From Nepenthes gracilis (Eukaryota > Streptophyta > Magnoliopsida > Caryophyllales > Nepenthaceae): a DNA stretch of 64,000 nt. Under the pieces are notes generated by a model, which had not been told where the DNA came from, made no database searches, and was given only the letters and a program-made list of their open reading frames with translations. The stretch's first letter is position 1. Each line of letters starts with the position of its first letter. Both the position numbers and the translations under genes were made by a program. Below, one piece after another: positions 25,301-40,300 of the stretch. The DNA is taken from NCBI GenBank assembly GCA_033239525.1, contig BSYO01000022.1, positions 13,030,923 to 13,094,922 of the forward strand, written 5' to 3'.

Positions 25301-28300
25301 TACAACAACGTTATTATTTGAAGCATGACCAAAAGTAATAAAAAAAAATCTAATTAAAAATTTCATGTTAATTTATTATAGTATATATTGCTTTTTCAAT
25401 TGTAGTAATTGTCTGTGAAGGTTCAAAAGCCTTAAAACCAATATTTTTTTTTTTTGTAATTTTCTATTTTCATTAATTCAATGTGAGCTTACAAAAATAT
25501 GGTATTGTTGTGTCCTTGGATCTTGCGTATTTGTACGGGTGAGAATCTGGCTGGGTTCGCAGACCGTTTCTGAGTACTCGGGCAAGACCCGTGCAACACA
25601 AAGGATGAAATGAAGTGGAGAAAGAGAGTACGAGGACTAAAGCGTGCAAAATTTTTACGTGGAAAGCCTTCTCTTAAATGAGAAGGAAAAACCACGGGAC
25701 TTTGGTCTAAGAACTTGTTTCACTATAATGTGTTTGGCTACAAGGAGATTACAGAATATGCTCAAATTTTTCTCTTTTTCTCTATAATGGCTAAGCAAGT
25801 GTAAATGCCGAATCCTTTGTTTGATAAACAGTTAATGTATTTATAGTGATTGAGCTTTCCTTTAAGAGAAGTCCATGTGGCGTTGGCGTGTGCAGGAAAT
25901 CCTACCACCAACTCTGTAAATTCATTTTGCTGTGTCAGGAACGTTACGTGCATGCGGGATTGGTGTAATATCACTTCTACAGGGTTGCGTGCTCTGCTGG
26001 CCATCATTCCTCTTGCAACCTGATTGGGTGAGCCATCAAATCTCTGGCACGCCGATTTTACAGACGGGGTGACATCCGAGGCCCATCTTGAGTTCATGGG
26101 CTTGAGTAGATTTCAAGCCCATTGCGTTACACGAGTTGGCTTTGACGCCTGGACTTCTTGGGCATATTGGGTCTCTATAGCATTAGGACCCAACCTCAGG
26201 GGAACAGATCTTAAAAGTGGACCTTGAGTATCAATTCTCATCACTAGCCCTCCATGATAAAGGGTCTGGGGACTTTGGCCCTTTGGTATGTTCAGTGGTC
26301 GCGAATGAGTCTTGCATGAAAGTTCCCTCCATGGAAAATCTGCTCGCGCCTTTGCTTCTTGCAAATGTCCGTGGATATGGTTGGAATCAAAAGTCTGGGG
26401 ACATGTGACCAAAACTCCTGAGAACTCGCTGAAGGTTACATTTTGCCCAAAACGTCTGGGGAATTTCAAGGTCAACGGCCTGATCAGAACATCCGAGGAA
26501 TTTTTGGATTTTAGGTGCTGCTGGGCATTTGTAAGTGATCGTCGACTTCGCATATTTACCCAAGATCCAAAGATGTCCTCGGACAACATGGGGATCCCAG
26601 GCTTTGACGAAGGCACGTCTGAGTACACTAAAGCAAATTTATGTCCGAGAACTCCCTTTAAGTCTGAGAACTCCCTCTAAGTCCGAGAACTTGGCTTGCG
26701 CCGCCATTTGTGCCATTAAAGCGCATTAAATATGCATTTAATGAGATTGACGTCACCTTGGAAACGTAAAGCCCGCCATCTCTGGTAGTGTACGGGTGAT
26801 TGACACGTAGCAAGGGTAATGATGGGGCGCGCCTTTGAGCCTTTTCAGCCGTTTTCAAATACCATTCCTGCCTTCATTTTTCACCACGCTACCCTAAGGC
26901 TTTTCTCTCGAACTCTTTGGCTGCCGCTTTCCTAAGCTTTTTTCTTTCCGTTTTTTCTGTACTCATTCTCCAAGTTTTCATGGCTCCTAGAGTCAAAGAC
27001 ATCGTGTTTTCCTTGTCCCCAGCCAGTTTTGACGCCATTCACACGAAGTACGGCATTCTCGATTTGATGGCGATGGTGGTTCCTAAGTCCCATGATAGGG
27101 CGTGTAGCCTGCCTGATGGATTCATCACTGTGTACGATGTCCATATTAAGGGTGGGCTTCGTTTTACTATCCCCATGGAGCTGTACGTCATCATGAGGGA
27201 ACTTGGGATCCTGCCTTGCAGGCTGCAACCTAATGCCAGTAGGTACTTTGTTTCCCTTTGTATTTTTGCACGTTGTTATGAGAAAGTGCTTGAGGTTGCC
27301 ATGGTGAAGGTGATGTTCTGTTTCACTCATAACTTGGACTAGATCATCATGACTCCACGTCCTGAGTTTGCGGTTTTGAGCAGCGAAAACCCTGATTTTA
27401 CTGAGAGGTGGAAAGACAAATTCTTCTTCTTAGGAGTCTGAGAGAACTGGGCTCTTTCCAATGCTTTGGGAAATGTGGTTACCAAGCACCGCTTAGACGC
27501 CTTTAAAGAGGAGAGGGAGGTTGCCAAGGAGGTTGTTGACTTGGTGATGGCCAACATTGGGACCTTTAACGAAAATAAGAACACTTGGCCGAGGCTCTAG
27601 AACTTGGAGAGAGCCAAGTGGAAGTTTCAGGCAAAGGACTCTGGCGTCGCTGTTGCTGTTTCTCTGAAGAAGAAGAAAAAGAAGATGAAGAAGAGGGAGA
27701 GGGCTTTGAGGATCGAGGAGCCAACTGAGCGTCCAAGGAAGAGTTGCCGGACTAGGACTTTAAAAAGTCCGGTGACCATCGTTGAGTATTCCTCGTCCGA
27801 TGACGATGATGCTGTTGTAGCACCTCTTTTCAGGTGGTCGAGACCTCCGCAGGTAGCACTAGTCTGAGACGCTGAAGGTGTTGGACTTCCTGCCGCTGCT
27901 GAGTCATCTGGGTAGCCTTTTGAGCTTGTGTGCCAGCTCGTAGATCCACCTGTCGTCCGGCCTTTCCCTGATGAGCCAATTTTTGATATCCCTTCTAGGT
28001 TTACTGGTGAGGTCTCGGACTGGATGGGCAATCCATCCGAGAATACCATTAGGGAGCAGGCTGCGGGGAGGTTGAGGCGACTCAGGCCAATGAAGCGGTG
28101 ATGATGATGGCAACGACAACTACTGATGCTGCTAAGGCCGAGAGTCATGACGTTGAGCTGCCTGCAGCAGAGACTACTAAGCTCCCATGCCTTGAAATCC
28201 AAATTTATAGCCCGATGATAATTCTGCCTGAGGCCCAAGAGGAGCCCCTGGTCTAGGACGTTGCTGGGGTTCTGAGCACTGAAGAAGATGAGACTGGGGC

Positions 28301-31300
28301 TGCAGAGCTTTCTGGAGCTACTGGGCCCCCAGTCTTCCATCTTAATGGAGACGCCCACATGTCTGAGACCAGGGTTGAGGTTCCTATGGTGCCTGCTACC
28401 GAGTGACAGGAGTCGGGGACTTCTAGGAGGGAGGGCTTAGCCAGCGGCTCTCTCATTTTTTAAGTATCTTTCTGTCCTTCCCTAGCCTTTCAGTTTCCTT
28501 CTACTATGTTTTAACAGCTTGATCTTCCTTTACAGTTTCAAGAGCTAGCTAGGAACCTCGAGTGGCTCATTGGTGATGTTGCCCAGACTTGCTCTGAGCT
28601 CGAGTCCTTCAAAGCCACTGGAGAGGTTAACGAATGCTCGGAAGTTGAGCTTGCTGAGGCTAAGGGGAAAATTGCCTCCCTCGAGGACACATTGAAGCTT
28701 CAGCAGGTCCAGTACGGGCTTTTCCGAGACAGGAACCTCCAGTTGAAGGAAGCACTGAGGATTTCAGTAAGGGTCGCGGACATAGCACTGGCGCTAGAGG
28801 GTAAGTATTGGGACGACATTAACCTGCGCCGTCAAGTGATGAGATTGCTGTACCCACAGTTCCCTGCGACCGTGTTTGATCCTCGGAATGCCAGTGCCAC
28901 ATGTTCAGAGGACTTGTATGGTCACCCGGGAAGGGCGTTTCCCAGCCCTTCTCGATCTGGGCCATCAAGTGATCCTCGACCTTCTTGGCGGCCGGGATAT
29001 CTAGACCAAGCAGGGCCTTCTAGATTATGGGGACAGCCGCAGTGGCAGCAAGGAACTCCTTCTTAGCCAGGACCTTCTGAGAGCTAATTGTGGAGTTTCC
29101 TCTCTTTATTTTTTAGACATGTATACTGTTGTACACATATTGCATATATGAATAAAGTTCACATTATTTAAGTGCAAACACTTTGTTTGTTTAACTTGGA
29201 CTACTCGAGTGTTTGGTTCCCTTATGACATGCTGTCGAAGAAGCTTATTCTCATACTAGCTTAATGTCTGAATCTTTTGACCGTCTTAGGCTAAAGATGC
29301 TACCTCTAAGATCGTTGCATGCTTACTATTTTAAATCCCTTAAGTTTTAAGCCCAACCTCTAGGGTTGTTTGGTATCATGGCTAAGTTTTAAGTTCAACA
29401 TCTTAGGCCACTCGGACACAGCCGAATTTTAAATACGACCTCTTGGGCTGCTCGGACACAGCCGAATTTTAGAGCAAATGAAAGGGTTGCTTTCACTTGA
29501 CTTAGGGGTAGCCTAGGCCTTGTGAGTTAATGAGATGACATGTAAACATTCGCTGAAATGCAAGATAGGAAATAAAAGAAAAGGCATTTTATTATACCCA
29601 TGGAACGCGTTATAGGCGCATCGAACGATGCATTTTGCCTCACCTGGCCATCTGTACATATATTTACTGATAGTATTTCTTGAGGTGCGCGGCGTTCCAT
29701 GTCCGAGGGACTAGTTTGCCTTCTTAGGTGCGCAACCTATAGGCCTCGTTTTGAAGGATAGCGGAGATTAGGAACGACCATTCTCAATCTAGGAAGAGTT
29801 TATTCCAGCCGGTATTCTTGCCCGTGGCCTCTATGCTCCTCAGCACTAGGTCCCCAACTTTGAACCGTCGTGCCTTTACCTTTGTATTGTAATAACGGGC
29901 TACCCGCTGTTGGTACGCCGCGGTTCTTAGCCTAGCGAGGTCTCGTGCTTCTTCGAGCATATCAAGGTTTTCTCGAAGTCCTTGATTATTGTCGCCCGTA
30001 CTGAAGCACTCGACTTAGAGACTTGGAAGCCCAACTTCCACCGGAATAACTGCTTCTACCCTATAGCATAGGCTGAAGGGCGTTTCCCTCGTGGGCTCCC
30101 TCGGAGTGATCCTGTATAACGAAAAGACAAACAGTAGCTCATGTACCCATGAGCCCCCTGAGTGTTCTAGCTTCATCTTGAGTCCATGTAGGATTACGCG
30201 GTTCACGACCTCCACTTGCCCGTTACTTTGTGGGTTCGTGACCGACGTATGGACCAACCTAATCCTCGGGCCGGTGCAGTACTTAGTGTACTACTTCCCA
30301 GTGAATTGGGTCCCGTTGTCAGTCACGATGCACTCGGGAATCGCGAACCTGCACACAATATTCTACCGGACAAATTCTGTAGCGTTCTACTTTGTGATCT
30401 TTGCTAAGGGCACAGGATTGACCCATCTTGTAAAATAGTCAATTCTGACGATCAGGAAGTTTCTTTACCCTATCGCCATTGGAAGAGGTCTGAGGATGTC
30501 AAGCTCCCATTGAGCAAAGGGCCATGGCGATTGCAGTGCTCGGAGTTCAATATGCGGTGGGTGAGTCATGTTGCCATGAACTTGACAGTTTTTACATTTG
30601 CATATAAAGTCTATGGCGTCGTATTTCATGGTTGGCTTGGTTGGCTAATAGTACCTTACCTCATGAGTTTGAAGGCGAGGTTCTTGCCCCTAATGTAGGA
30701 TCTACAAATCCCAAGGTGCACTTCTTGGAGGGCGTAATCTGCTTCTTTGGGAGTGAGACACCTTAGGTAAGGAGCCGAGAACCCCTACCGGTATAATTGA
30801 CCGTTCATGATAGTGTACCAACCTATCATCTTCTTCATCTTATTGGCTGCGTCCGCGTCTTCAGGCAATATCTCGTCTGACAAATACCTCAAGTAGGGAG
30901 TCATCCAAGTGTTGGTACTCGAGACTTGCATCACTTCTAGCTTAGGATCCTCGATGCTTGGCTCGTTCAGGACTTCTCGCATTCCTTGGGCATACTGCTT
31001 TGGGTCTCTGGAAGCAGCTGCCCTTACCAACATGTTGGCCTTCCTGTTCTCTTCTCTAAGGATATGGACAAATTCTACCTTTTTGAACGCCACGGTCAAG
31101 CCTTGAACCTTGGATAAGTATTTGGATAGTTGTGGGCTATTAATCTCGAAGTGTCTGCGGATTTGGTTGACGACCAATTCAGAGTCGCTGTAGATAACCA
31201 AGTTTTTGGCAGAGCATTCATTGACTGACCGGAGTCCTGCTAGCAACGCTTCGTACTCTGCGGTGTTGTTTGTGGCCGAGAGCCCAAGGATCATTGAATA

Positions 31301-34300
31301 CTTTATCTCCGACCCCTCAGGCATTCGGAATACAATGCCAGCTCCAATACCGTCCTTCATTGAGGAGCCGTCCATGTGCAGCGTCCATGTTGTTGCTTCG
31401 TTTGGCTCGTCTGTATCACGATGGTCTGGATCACCAATGGCCGGGGCCGCTGTTTTGACAATGAAGTCTGCAAGGGCCTGACCTTTTGACGCTGGTCTCG
31501 GACGAAATTCAATGTCAAACTCTCTCAACTCAATGGCCTACTTGACCAGCCCTCCTGACATCTCAGGCTTTTGCTAGATCGCTCTTAATGGCTGATCAGT
31601 CAGGACTACTACTTTATGCGCTTGGAAGTACAGTCTAAGCTTCCGAGCGGAATACACCAATGCTAAAGCAATTTTCTCTGTGTGGGGGTACCTAGTTTCT
31701 GCATCCACCAGGGTTTTGCTCACGTAATACACGGTCTGCTGTCCGTCATGCTGTTGTCGTACCAACACCGAGCTCAAGGCCGTGTCGGACACAGTGAGAT
31801 ACAAGTACAGCTCCTCGTCTCGCTGGGGAGAAGCTAAGAGAGAAGGGTTCGATAGATAATCCTTAAGTCCTCGCAATGCCTCATCATAGTCATTATTCCA
31901 TTGAAAGCCATTGGTTTTCGTTCCTCTCAAGGCCTTGAAGAACGGCGAGTGCTTCTTGGCTGATTTGGCAAGAAACGAGAGAGAGCAGCTATCCATCCAG
32001 TGAGTTTCTGGACTTTCTTTATTGACCGAGGAGACTTCATATCAAGGATGGCCTTAATCTTTTCTGTATTAGCTTCAATTCCTTGGTGTGAAACAATATA
32101 GCCCAGGAACTTCTCAAATGTTACCCCAAATGTGCACTTGCTTGGGTTGAGTTTCATCTGGTGAGCTTTGAGCACACTGAAGGTCTCGGCCAGATTCTGG
32201 ATGTGGTGATTGATTGTCTTGCTTTTGACGAGCATGTCGTCCACATAGACCTTTACATTCGTTCAATCTGATCCTCGAACATTTTTTTTTATGAGCCATT
32301 GATGAATTGCACCCGCATTCTTGAGGTCGAAGGGTATAACTTTGTAACAGTAAGTCCCTTGGTCCATCATGAATGACGTATACTCCTCGTCTTCAGGGTT
32401 CATTTTTATTTGGTTGTAATCCGAGTACGCGTCCATGAAGTTTAAAAGCTCATAGCTGGACATTGAGTCCACAAGTTGATCAATTTTGGGCAGAGGAAAG
32501 CTGTCTTTGGGGCATGCTTTATTGAGATCCGTGAAGTCCATGCACATTCTTCACTTTCCATTATTCTTTTTCACCATGACCACGTTTGACAATCAATCTG
32601 GGTACTGTACCTCCTGGATGAATCTAATGTCTAGGAGCTTCACTTTCTCACTTATGGCCACCAATTTCTTTTCTGTTTAATTTCTACGCTTTTGTCTGAC
32701 GGGTTTATGACGGGGATCTAAGCCCAATTTATGGACCATTATTTTTGTGGAGATCCCCGGCATATCACTTAGCACCTAGGCAAAAATGTCCGAATTCTTT
32801 CGTAGAAAACTGATAAGCTGGTCTCGGACAGATTGGGGTAGAGAGCTTCCTATTTGGACATACCTCTCTGGATCTTTTGGATCCAGTGGGACTCAGACAG
32901 TTAGCTCTCCAGACTACGCTTGTTGCAATCACTTCATCTCATAGGTCTAGGTTTTCAAGAGGCTTGGGAAGAGGGGTCTGCGTGATTTGGGACAGGTAGT
33001 ATGTCCGTCTAGCAATTTGGTCTTCGAAGACCTTCCCAATCCCAAATGGAGTCAGGAATTTCATCTTCAGATGCAGAATGGAAGTGACAGCATTGAAGGC
33101 GGTCAATCAAGAACGTTCGAGGATTGCGTTGTAAACTGATGGGAGGTCCACGACTAAGAAGGTGAGGACCTTAGATGTAGTCCTCGGGATGCCCCTAGCG
33201 TGACACCCTGAGTTGGTACTGCCTTATTACCCAGTCCATAGAGGGGTTCTTTGGTTGCTCTCATTTGGCTTCTTTTAAACCCTAATTTAAAATACGCATC
33301 AAGATAAAGTAAATTTCTCGAGCTTCCATTATCAATAAAGACTTGTTTCATTTAGTAGTCATTTACTCCATCTGAAACGAGTGCGGTTACTCCCTCGGAT
33401 TGATAGGAAGGAACCTCAGGAAGAGGCTCATCTAACGGCTCATGGGGATCCTCTACAAAGCGGTGAGTATGTGATCAGCTCTGGGCAAAGATGGTGGATG
33501 TGATAGGGTGTGCAAGCTGGAGACGTGGAAGATCGGAAAAAGGAAGACCAAAACCAGCAAGCAGCCGTTGAATGAGACAACCATGGGAGAAGTTGTCATC
33601 CTTGCGGGTATTGAAGTGGGAGAGGATGTGAGAGTAGAAGTGGGACGGTAAATTAATAGGCCACCTACTTAAGAGAGTATACAAAAAAAAGTGCTTTTTC
33701 CAGGGGAATGGAGGAAAAATGAGAGACGAGAAAAATGTTCGTGAGTATGATGCAACTCACGACTAGGCGCCGAGGGGAGAAAAGCGAAGTTTTAAAAGAA
33801 CGCCCATTCCACTCCATGGGTGCGTCATGAAGGAATGTAGCGAGCTCATTGGGGTGTGGCCTGGAGAGCGAGGCATAGGGATAGTCGGGATTTTCCACCT
33901 GAGGAAGTCCAAGAATCCGTGCAATCACATCCGAAGTAATCTGGAGGTGTCGCCCTTGCAAGAAGATCGAGAAAGATGTGAGAGATGTCTCATGAATATT
34001 TGAATAAAATTCTTAAATGATGATGGCAGAGGAAGCAATCAAACCGGTGAGAACTGGCTCCCAATGATGGTCGGTAAAGACAGAAGAGATGGAGGGATCG
34101 AGAGAGGCAAGGCAGACTTCCCGTTCAAGGGAGAGTTGCTGCTGAGACGTGTGTGGTAAATGGGGCCTCCGCCTCGGGGCTAATGAAGTGATCGGGGGTG
34201 GAGAGCCCACTCGACTGATTACGTTTGTCGATCGATTTGTGAGTAGAGGATTTACGCGAGCCTGACATCTGAAAGACATACAGAAGAAAGGACAGTAAGA

Positions 34301-37300
34301 ACATCAGAACAATGTTACACCGGAGCCGCAGTATTTTATAATTATATATAAAGTACCTAATCTTATACGTGATAACCATCATAAGAAAACCGAATATCAC
34401 AATTATTATCAACTTATTGCCCTACTGAAATGGGATCAATAGAGAGCTTAGGAGATACATAAACATCTGCAATCATAATTAATATTGCTACTAACATGAA
34501 TAAATAATTGATTTCCATTAACACTCTGAGTAGAGGATGTACCATGATATACTTGAACATTACTGAGAGTGTGTGAGGATCTATTCATATGATTAGTCGA
34601 TCTTGAATCAACAAGCCAACAAAGATGATGGTTTACCTTTACCCTGAAGTCTTAAGGCTGAAAAGGCCAAAATGATCATTTGTTGAAACATTTCTGGAGT
34701 TGGGTATGTAAGGAGGGACTCGTAGAAAACGATGAACCAACCATAGCTTGATAGGCATTATTTTAATGATTTTGGGGTCGATTAGGACATTCTTTGATAA
34801 TATGTTCTGATTTTTTACAATAATTACAATATTTCTTTGCATAGTGAGCGACAAAATATCCATATTGCTTGTTGCTAAAGCATTGTACTGTTCACATTTT
34901 CTGCCTTTGTCCTTCCTGTAAGCTGCAAAAGCGATTGCATTAGTTGTAAGATGTCTTCATGAAGTAACTCTCCAAATCATATATCCAAAGGGGGAGAATG
35001 ATCACGATTCATCAAATTGGAGTGAGTGGCATTGAACTCAAGACAGAGTTTTACCAAAAAATGACAACACTTACTCTGCTCATGAATCTCTTGGATAACA
35101 CAATGAGATTTATCAGGTACCTTCGGATAGATCATGTCAGTAAATTCAATCCATAGATTTTGAAACCTATAAAAATAATCTTGAATGGAGAGATCGTCCT
35201 CAATGTAGCTAGTGTTCTTATATTCCAACTGAGATTTTCTAGCAGTGTTGTCTAGTTGACATACTGAAATTTTCTAGCAGTGTTGTCTAGTTGACATACT
35301 TTCTTTAAGTACTCCCACATACCTTTTATGGTCTTATATAGCCTAAGATTTTGGACAATTTGGGTTCCTAAAACCCATGTTATGATTTTAGGATTTTAAC
35401 TTTTTACAAGGCTAATCTGGGAAGTTCTACAGGAGTGGGATCACTTCCATCTGTATGAACCAATAATTCTTTTCCCATAATAAATAGTTGAAATTGGAAT
35501 TCCCGTGTAAAATAATTTTTTCTCATGAAGCACACATTAAACAGTAATTATATAATAACAATTGAAATACCCTAACAAGCCTTAAAATAAATGACGCACT
35601 TAGAATTGAAATTACAATAGATTGCACAGATATGAAACAAAAGAATTCTAGAATTCACAGATCTAGAATCCTCCAAAGCCAAAGAAGTCCAGAAGGGTAC
35701 CAGAATTCGAAGAATACCGAAAGTCCTGCTCACACCATATTTTCACACACTTGGCCAAAGAGAACACCAGAAGTTCTCACACCAAAAGTTCAAATAGAAT
35801 CCTACACTGTTTGCATACAATGATGACAAGCACCATCGAAGAACACTGGAAGTTTGCATAACCACGTGGCGTTAGATGTTGAGAAACTTAGAAAATCAAA
35901 AGATATCCTCTATTTTAGGTTTTGTTTTGACTCTAGTACCATGCCAATGATTTGAATGCCTCACCTTATGAGAATGCCTTCAACTATATAGAAATTATGT
36001 ACCCTAATTACAAGCTTGAGAATCAACAATTACATAAAAATGTATCTTAATGAATAAGGAAAGTATCACTAGGCTACTAATTATAATATATTTACAAGAC
36101 TCAAGATAATTATGGTTGATGTGTTATTAAATATCCTGGTTGTCCTTCTGGTGCCGGGTCACTTATGAATCATCGATGCTTAATTCCTTATTTAGCTTCT
36201 ATTCATAGAATCATAGATAGTTAGATTGGGCCGTTAGCCTTGAGGTAAACCTCTGGCCATTTTTGAGGTTTGAACTCCTTTGTGTTAATTCCCCAACCTT
36301 GTCCCTCAATGCAAATCCAAATGGTAAAAATATTATATGTTTTTACAAGAAAACCCAAAAACAAGACAGAAGGTAAAGATGGAGACATTGGTGCTATAAA
36401 CTTGCTTCAGTTAAACAGAACTATGATGTTAGTTTACCATTTTTTTTCTTATTATTAGGCAGCAGTCTTCAGTTGGATTTATTTTGGATCTTAGGAACTA
36501 TTATGACAATAAGGATTTCGTCAATCTTTTGCCATTATGATTTATGTGCTTTTTAGATTGTTTCTGTGAAATTCAATTTAAGCATTTTATTTGATCGTTT
36601 GAAAAGATATCATAATTTTAGATGGATTTGGAACCAATCCTTCATTGAGAATGATCTCATTGCCTGCTTCAGCCTTTTGTCTGGTTCATAGCTATTTGTT
36701 GTTGGATTCTTTTAACAGATTGGGCAGCAGAACTTGGTACTGGGACTTAAGTTTACTGCCAAAGGGATCATAGATTGTTATGAAAAGGATCTTGAGATCC
36801 TCTCTTTTGGTCATAGGCGGATCATCGAATTTAAGATGATTGAAGGAGACTTCCTGACATTCAAAGGGAAGTGGTCTATTGAACAGGTAGGATATTTTGT
36901 CATTCTTATTGTCCCATATTTCTATTTTGCCAGTTGTACATGTGGTACCTCTTATTATTTTGGGTCTTCCAATTTATATTGCACTCACAAATGCTAAGAA
37001 GATGAGTCTTCCATAACAGTGAGATTGTTCATGGAGGTTGATGGGTCTAAAGTATTGTAAACTATATATGATAAAACGGCATTTAGACCCACAAATACCT
37101 CGAGGGGGGTGAATAGGTTTCTTTTACGGAAATACAAAATAACAATTTGTAATTTCAATACATGAAAAGGAATTACGTGACTAGATGTTTAAATATAAAT
37201 TATCACCATTCATATGTATATAACATAAAGTAAAATGTGTAAGTATGGATAATACAATATTTGTTGACGGATGGAAACTCTCAAACAACTTGTTCATAAA

Positions 37301-40300
37301 GAAAACCCTCCAGGCAAAGTAGTTTCAAATAGTGGATGGTAGGCATGAACTGGCCATCACTTGTAGAAGTCCACAGCTTGAGCAGCTGTCTCGCAGTCAA
37401 CTTGTGGCTTGCATCTGAAAGTTTCATCACACACAAGCCACATGAGCAGCTAGCTTGTTACATATTTTTGGAACACTTCAGCTTATGCCATCAGTTTGCT
37501 TCTATCTAATTTTAGGATATAAAGCTTAAACTGCTGTCTAGCTTCTATTTAGTACTAAGATACAAAATAACTTAAACGGTTATTAAACTCTTATATAGAA
37601 CTCATCTACAAAAGACTTAATAAAATAAGATAATATACTTAATGTATAACTCAATATCATAAAATTTGGCAATACTTAGAAGACTCACCTGACAATATAG
37701 TAGACCTACATACTAAGACTTATTGCTTTGTTATTGTTGTTATATTTTGCGTTGTCAACAACTGCAGAAAAGCTAGCTGCATGTATTGAAAGGTACAAAA
37801 ATGGCATTTAGACCTACAAACACATGGAGGGGATGAATTTAAATTAACAATTTGTAACATCGATATATGTAAAGAAATTACTTACCTAAATTTTTAATTA
37901 AATTATGACCATTCTCATGCATGTAATATAAAGTAAAATACGAAAATAGAGAATACAATATTTCGGTGACAAAGGAAAAAACTTGTAAACAATTTGTTCA
38001 CAGCGAAAACCCCCAGGTTATTAGTCGCCAATTAAAAATCCCACATATGAGAAGAATCAACTTATAGGCTAATGAAAAAGACATGCTAGATTGACAAATT
38101 TCTCTCTAGCCAACTAACATTGGACACATGATTTTTTAAGGCATTCCTTAGGTTTGCAAATTTGCAGTTGCACAGACTTCCTTTGGTTTCTTCGAATGAA
38201 TTTCCGATTGATTAAACTCTCCCAACCAACGCACATCTCAAATATATGCGCAAGCCACACATTGGAACAAATTATAGGCTAATAAATTTAAGGTTTTAGT
38301 TTCAGATCAAATGAGAGATCTCAAGATAACAATCACTTATTTTAAAATAAGAAAGATTTCTCAAGAAATGGATGTTTCTCTCGATTTTAACAATTTCTCT
38401 TTTTGATGCTCAAAGAAGGCTTACTTATGCTCAACTCTCGTGTACTATGTTTCTCACTTGTTTTCATCAGAAGGCTGTTTTGGTTATATAGAAATATATT
38501 GAAAACTTTCTATTAAAGCACTTGAATGGAGTGGGTAGTGGGCAAAAAACTGCATTTTTTGCTCGAACTTGAATTGTGTGAAACTCGTGCAAAGTAGTTA
38601 TCAAGCATTCTGATTGATCTTCTAACACATGACCAACATGCAGCTTGGGTTTGGAACTCTATAACTTGAGCTATTATCTCACGGATCACTTGTGGTTTGT
38701 CTTTGAATACGGTTAGTATAAGCACCTATCTTGTAGGATTTTTGTTGGTTTGGTACATAGTCTAAAGATCTTATAGACATATGTTGAACAACCTATGAAT
38801 ACAAGTTGAATTGCTCAATAGTTTGCTCGAGCCTAAAGTCACGTGAACCCACTGACCAACTTTGCGCTAGCTATTGCTTGTGAGATAAACTCATCCTTTT
38901 ATTTTAACCAATTATGATCCCAAAACTTATACGCAGACATAATATGTAATAATAATAAATGATAGACTCAAAATACAATTTAATATTATAAAATTTGTCA
39001 ATACTAAAAATAGATATAACAATCTCCCCATTTGGTAGCTTATATGACAAAACACAATTCAACAAATATATAAAAAATGTTTATGATTACGACCTAATCA
39101 AAAACATTTGAACCCCTCATCTCTCGACTCAGTTGAAAATTTTTATCCTACACAAACAATATACTCAATAAACACTATGAGACATAAAATAGTATATATG
39201 ATAAACCAAATGAAACAATATATATGATAAATTAAATATTAGTACAAAATATCATAACTTCTATGTATAAAATAATATAAAATCCAATAGTATAAAATGG
39301 TCATATATATATCCCTATACAAACATATAATCTCCCTCTCAAAACATAAGCCCCCTCACATTAAATATCTCTCCCCCTTTTTGTCACAAAATGATAAAGG
39401 TTCTACTCGTCAAGGCCATTGAAATTATTTGTAGCATCCGGAGACCCCATCTATAATAGTAGACACTCTATCTTGGTTTGCAGTTGTTAGTATTGGGTTT
39501 GGAGTGTCTGAAAATTCATGGTAACCCGAGAGTCTAGACTTCACATACAAGCTAAAGCTCAGATGCTGCTAAAGAATTAATGATAACATATTTATAAAAA
39601 CCATAGAAAGGGTAGGATGAGAAGGCCAAGAAGAGGAAGGAGTCGCTATGTGAGATGAAGAGAGAGCACAAATAGGCGTAGGAGGGCAAGAGGGAGGACT
39701 GTTTTCACGCATGGAATCAAATGTGCCAAGTGCCTACTATGCATTGATTTTTTAAACAAATTGGTGCATGACCGTTGGTTAAGTGTGCAGTAAGCTCTGC
39801 TCAAACTCTCAGGCACACACAAGCGCAACATCAGGCCCAACTCAGGTGTCGGCAATTTGCCAAAACAGCACACGAGTGCTGCAAGGGTGCACCTCAAACA
39901 TCACACAATTTGCCTGAAACATGCATGAGAGTCCTAGAGGTGCTCCTCATGCGCACATATTCTGCTTGAAATACTCATGAATGCACATCAGGCGACAAGC
40001 TTGACTATAAAACCAATTTTCTTTTAAATTTTTATTATAATATTATTTTCAAATTAATCCAAAATTAAAAAATGACATCATGATTTGTAATTAGAAACCG
40101 AATGTTACACTCTTCTTTACCTAATTTGGTTGAGTTAGATTGTGGTGGAGTTTAAAACTCCAAATGATGTTTATTTATAATACTCTTAGGTGCCTTCTGC
40201 ACTTTCCACCGCATAGAACACTTTAGGAGAATTGGAAGCATGCATCAAGAATACCTTGTAAGAATGCATGTTCCATTTCAATGCATGAAGACACCCAATA

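Larger units (their letters stand above)
25486..34290 (-). mobile_element. Tat-type Ty3/gypsy element with antisense extra ORF, 5' end missing
   Basis: Minus-strand element in intron 1 of the SRPBCC gene. From right to left in its own direction: a plant-transposon-protein-like ORF (34268-33475), protease start, RT, RNase H, a second RNase H, integrase ending at 29664, a plus-strand (antisense) ORF (26980-29066), and an LTR-like region with a promoter (25486 to about 26880). A second RNase H and an antisense ORF between pol and the 3' LTR are known traits of the Tat lineage (Grande, Retand, Ogre). No matching LTR was found to the right; a copia fragment starts within about 150 bases, so the 5' LTR seems deleted. 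Its composition is less AT-rich than the flanks, consistent with a younger insertion. Borders are approximate. Confidence 0.85.

Noticed and set aside
26113..26628. 171-codon minus-strand open frame, with a 122-codon plus-strand frame opposite
   Set aside because: Both lie in the LTR-like region of the Tat-type element. This is less AT-rich DNA in which long open frames arise by chance, and no motif is recognisable.
27627..28358. 243-codon minus-strand open frame
   Set aside because: It is the mirror of the plus-strand antisense ORF of the Tat-type element; low-complexity Phe/Ser runs reflect the Lys-rich tract on the other strand, and no domain is visible.
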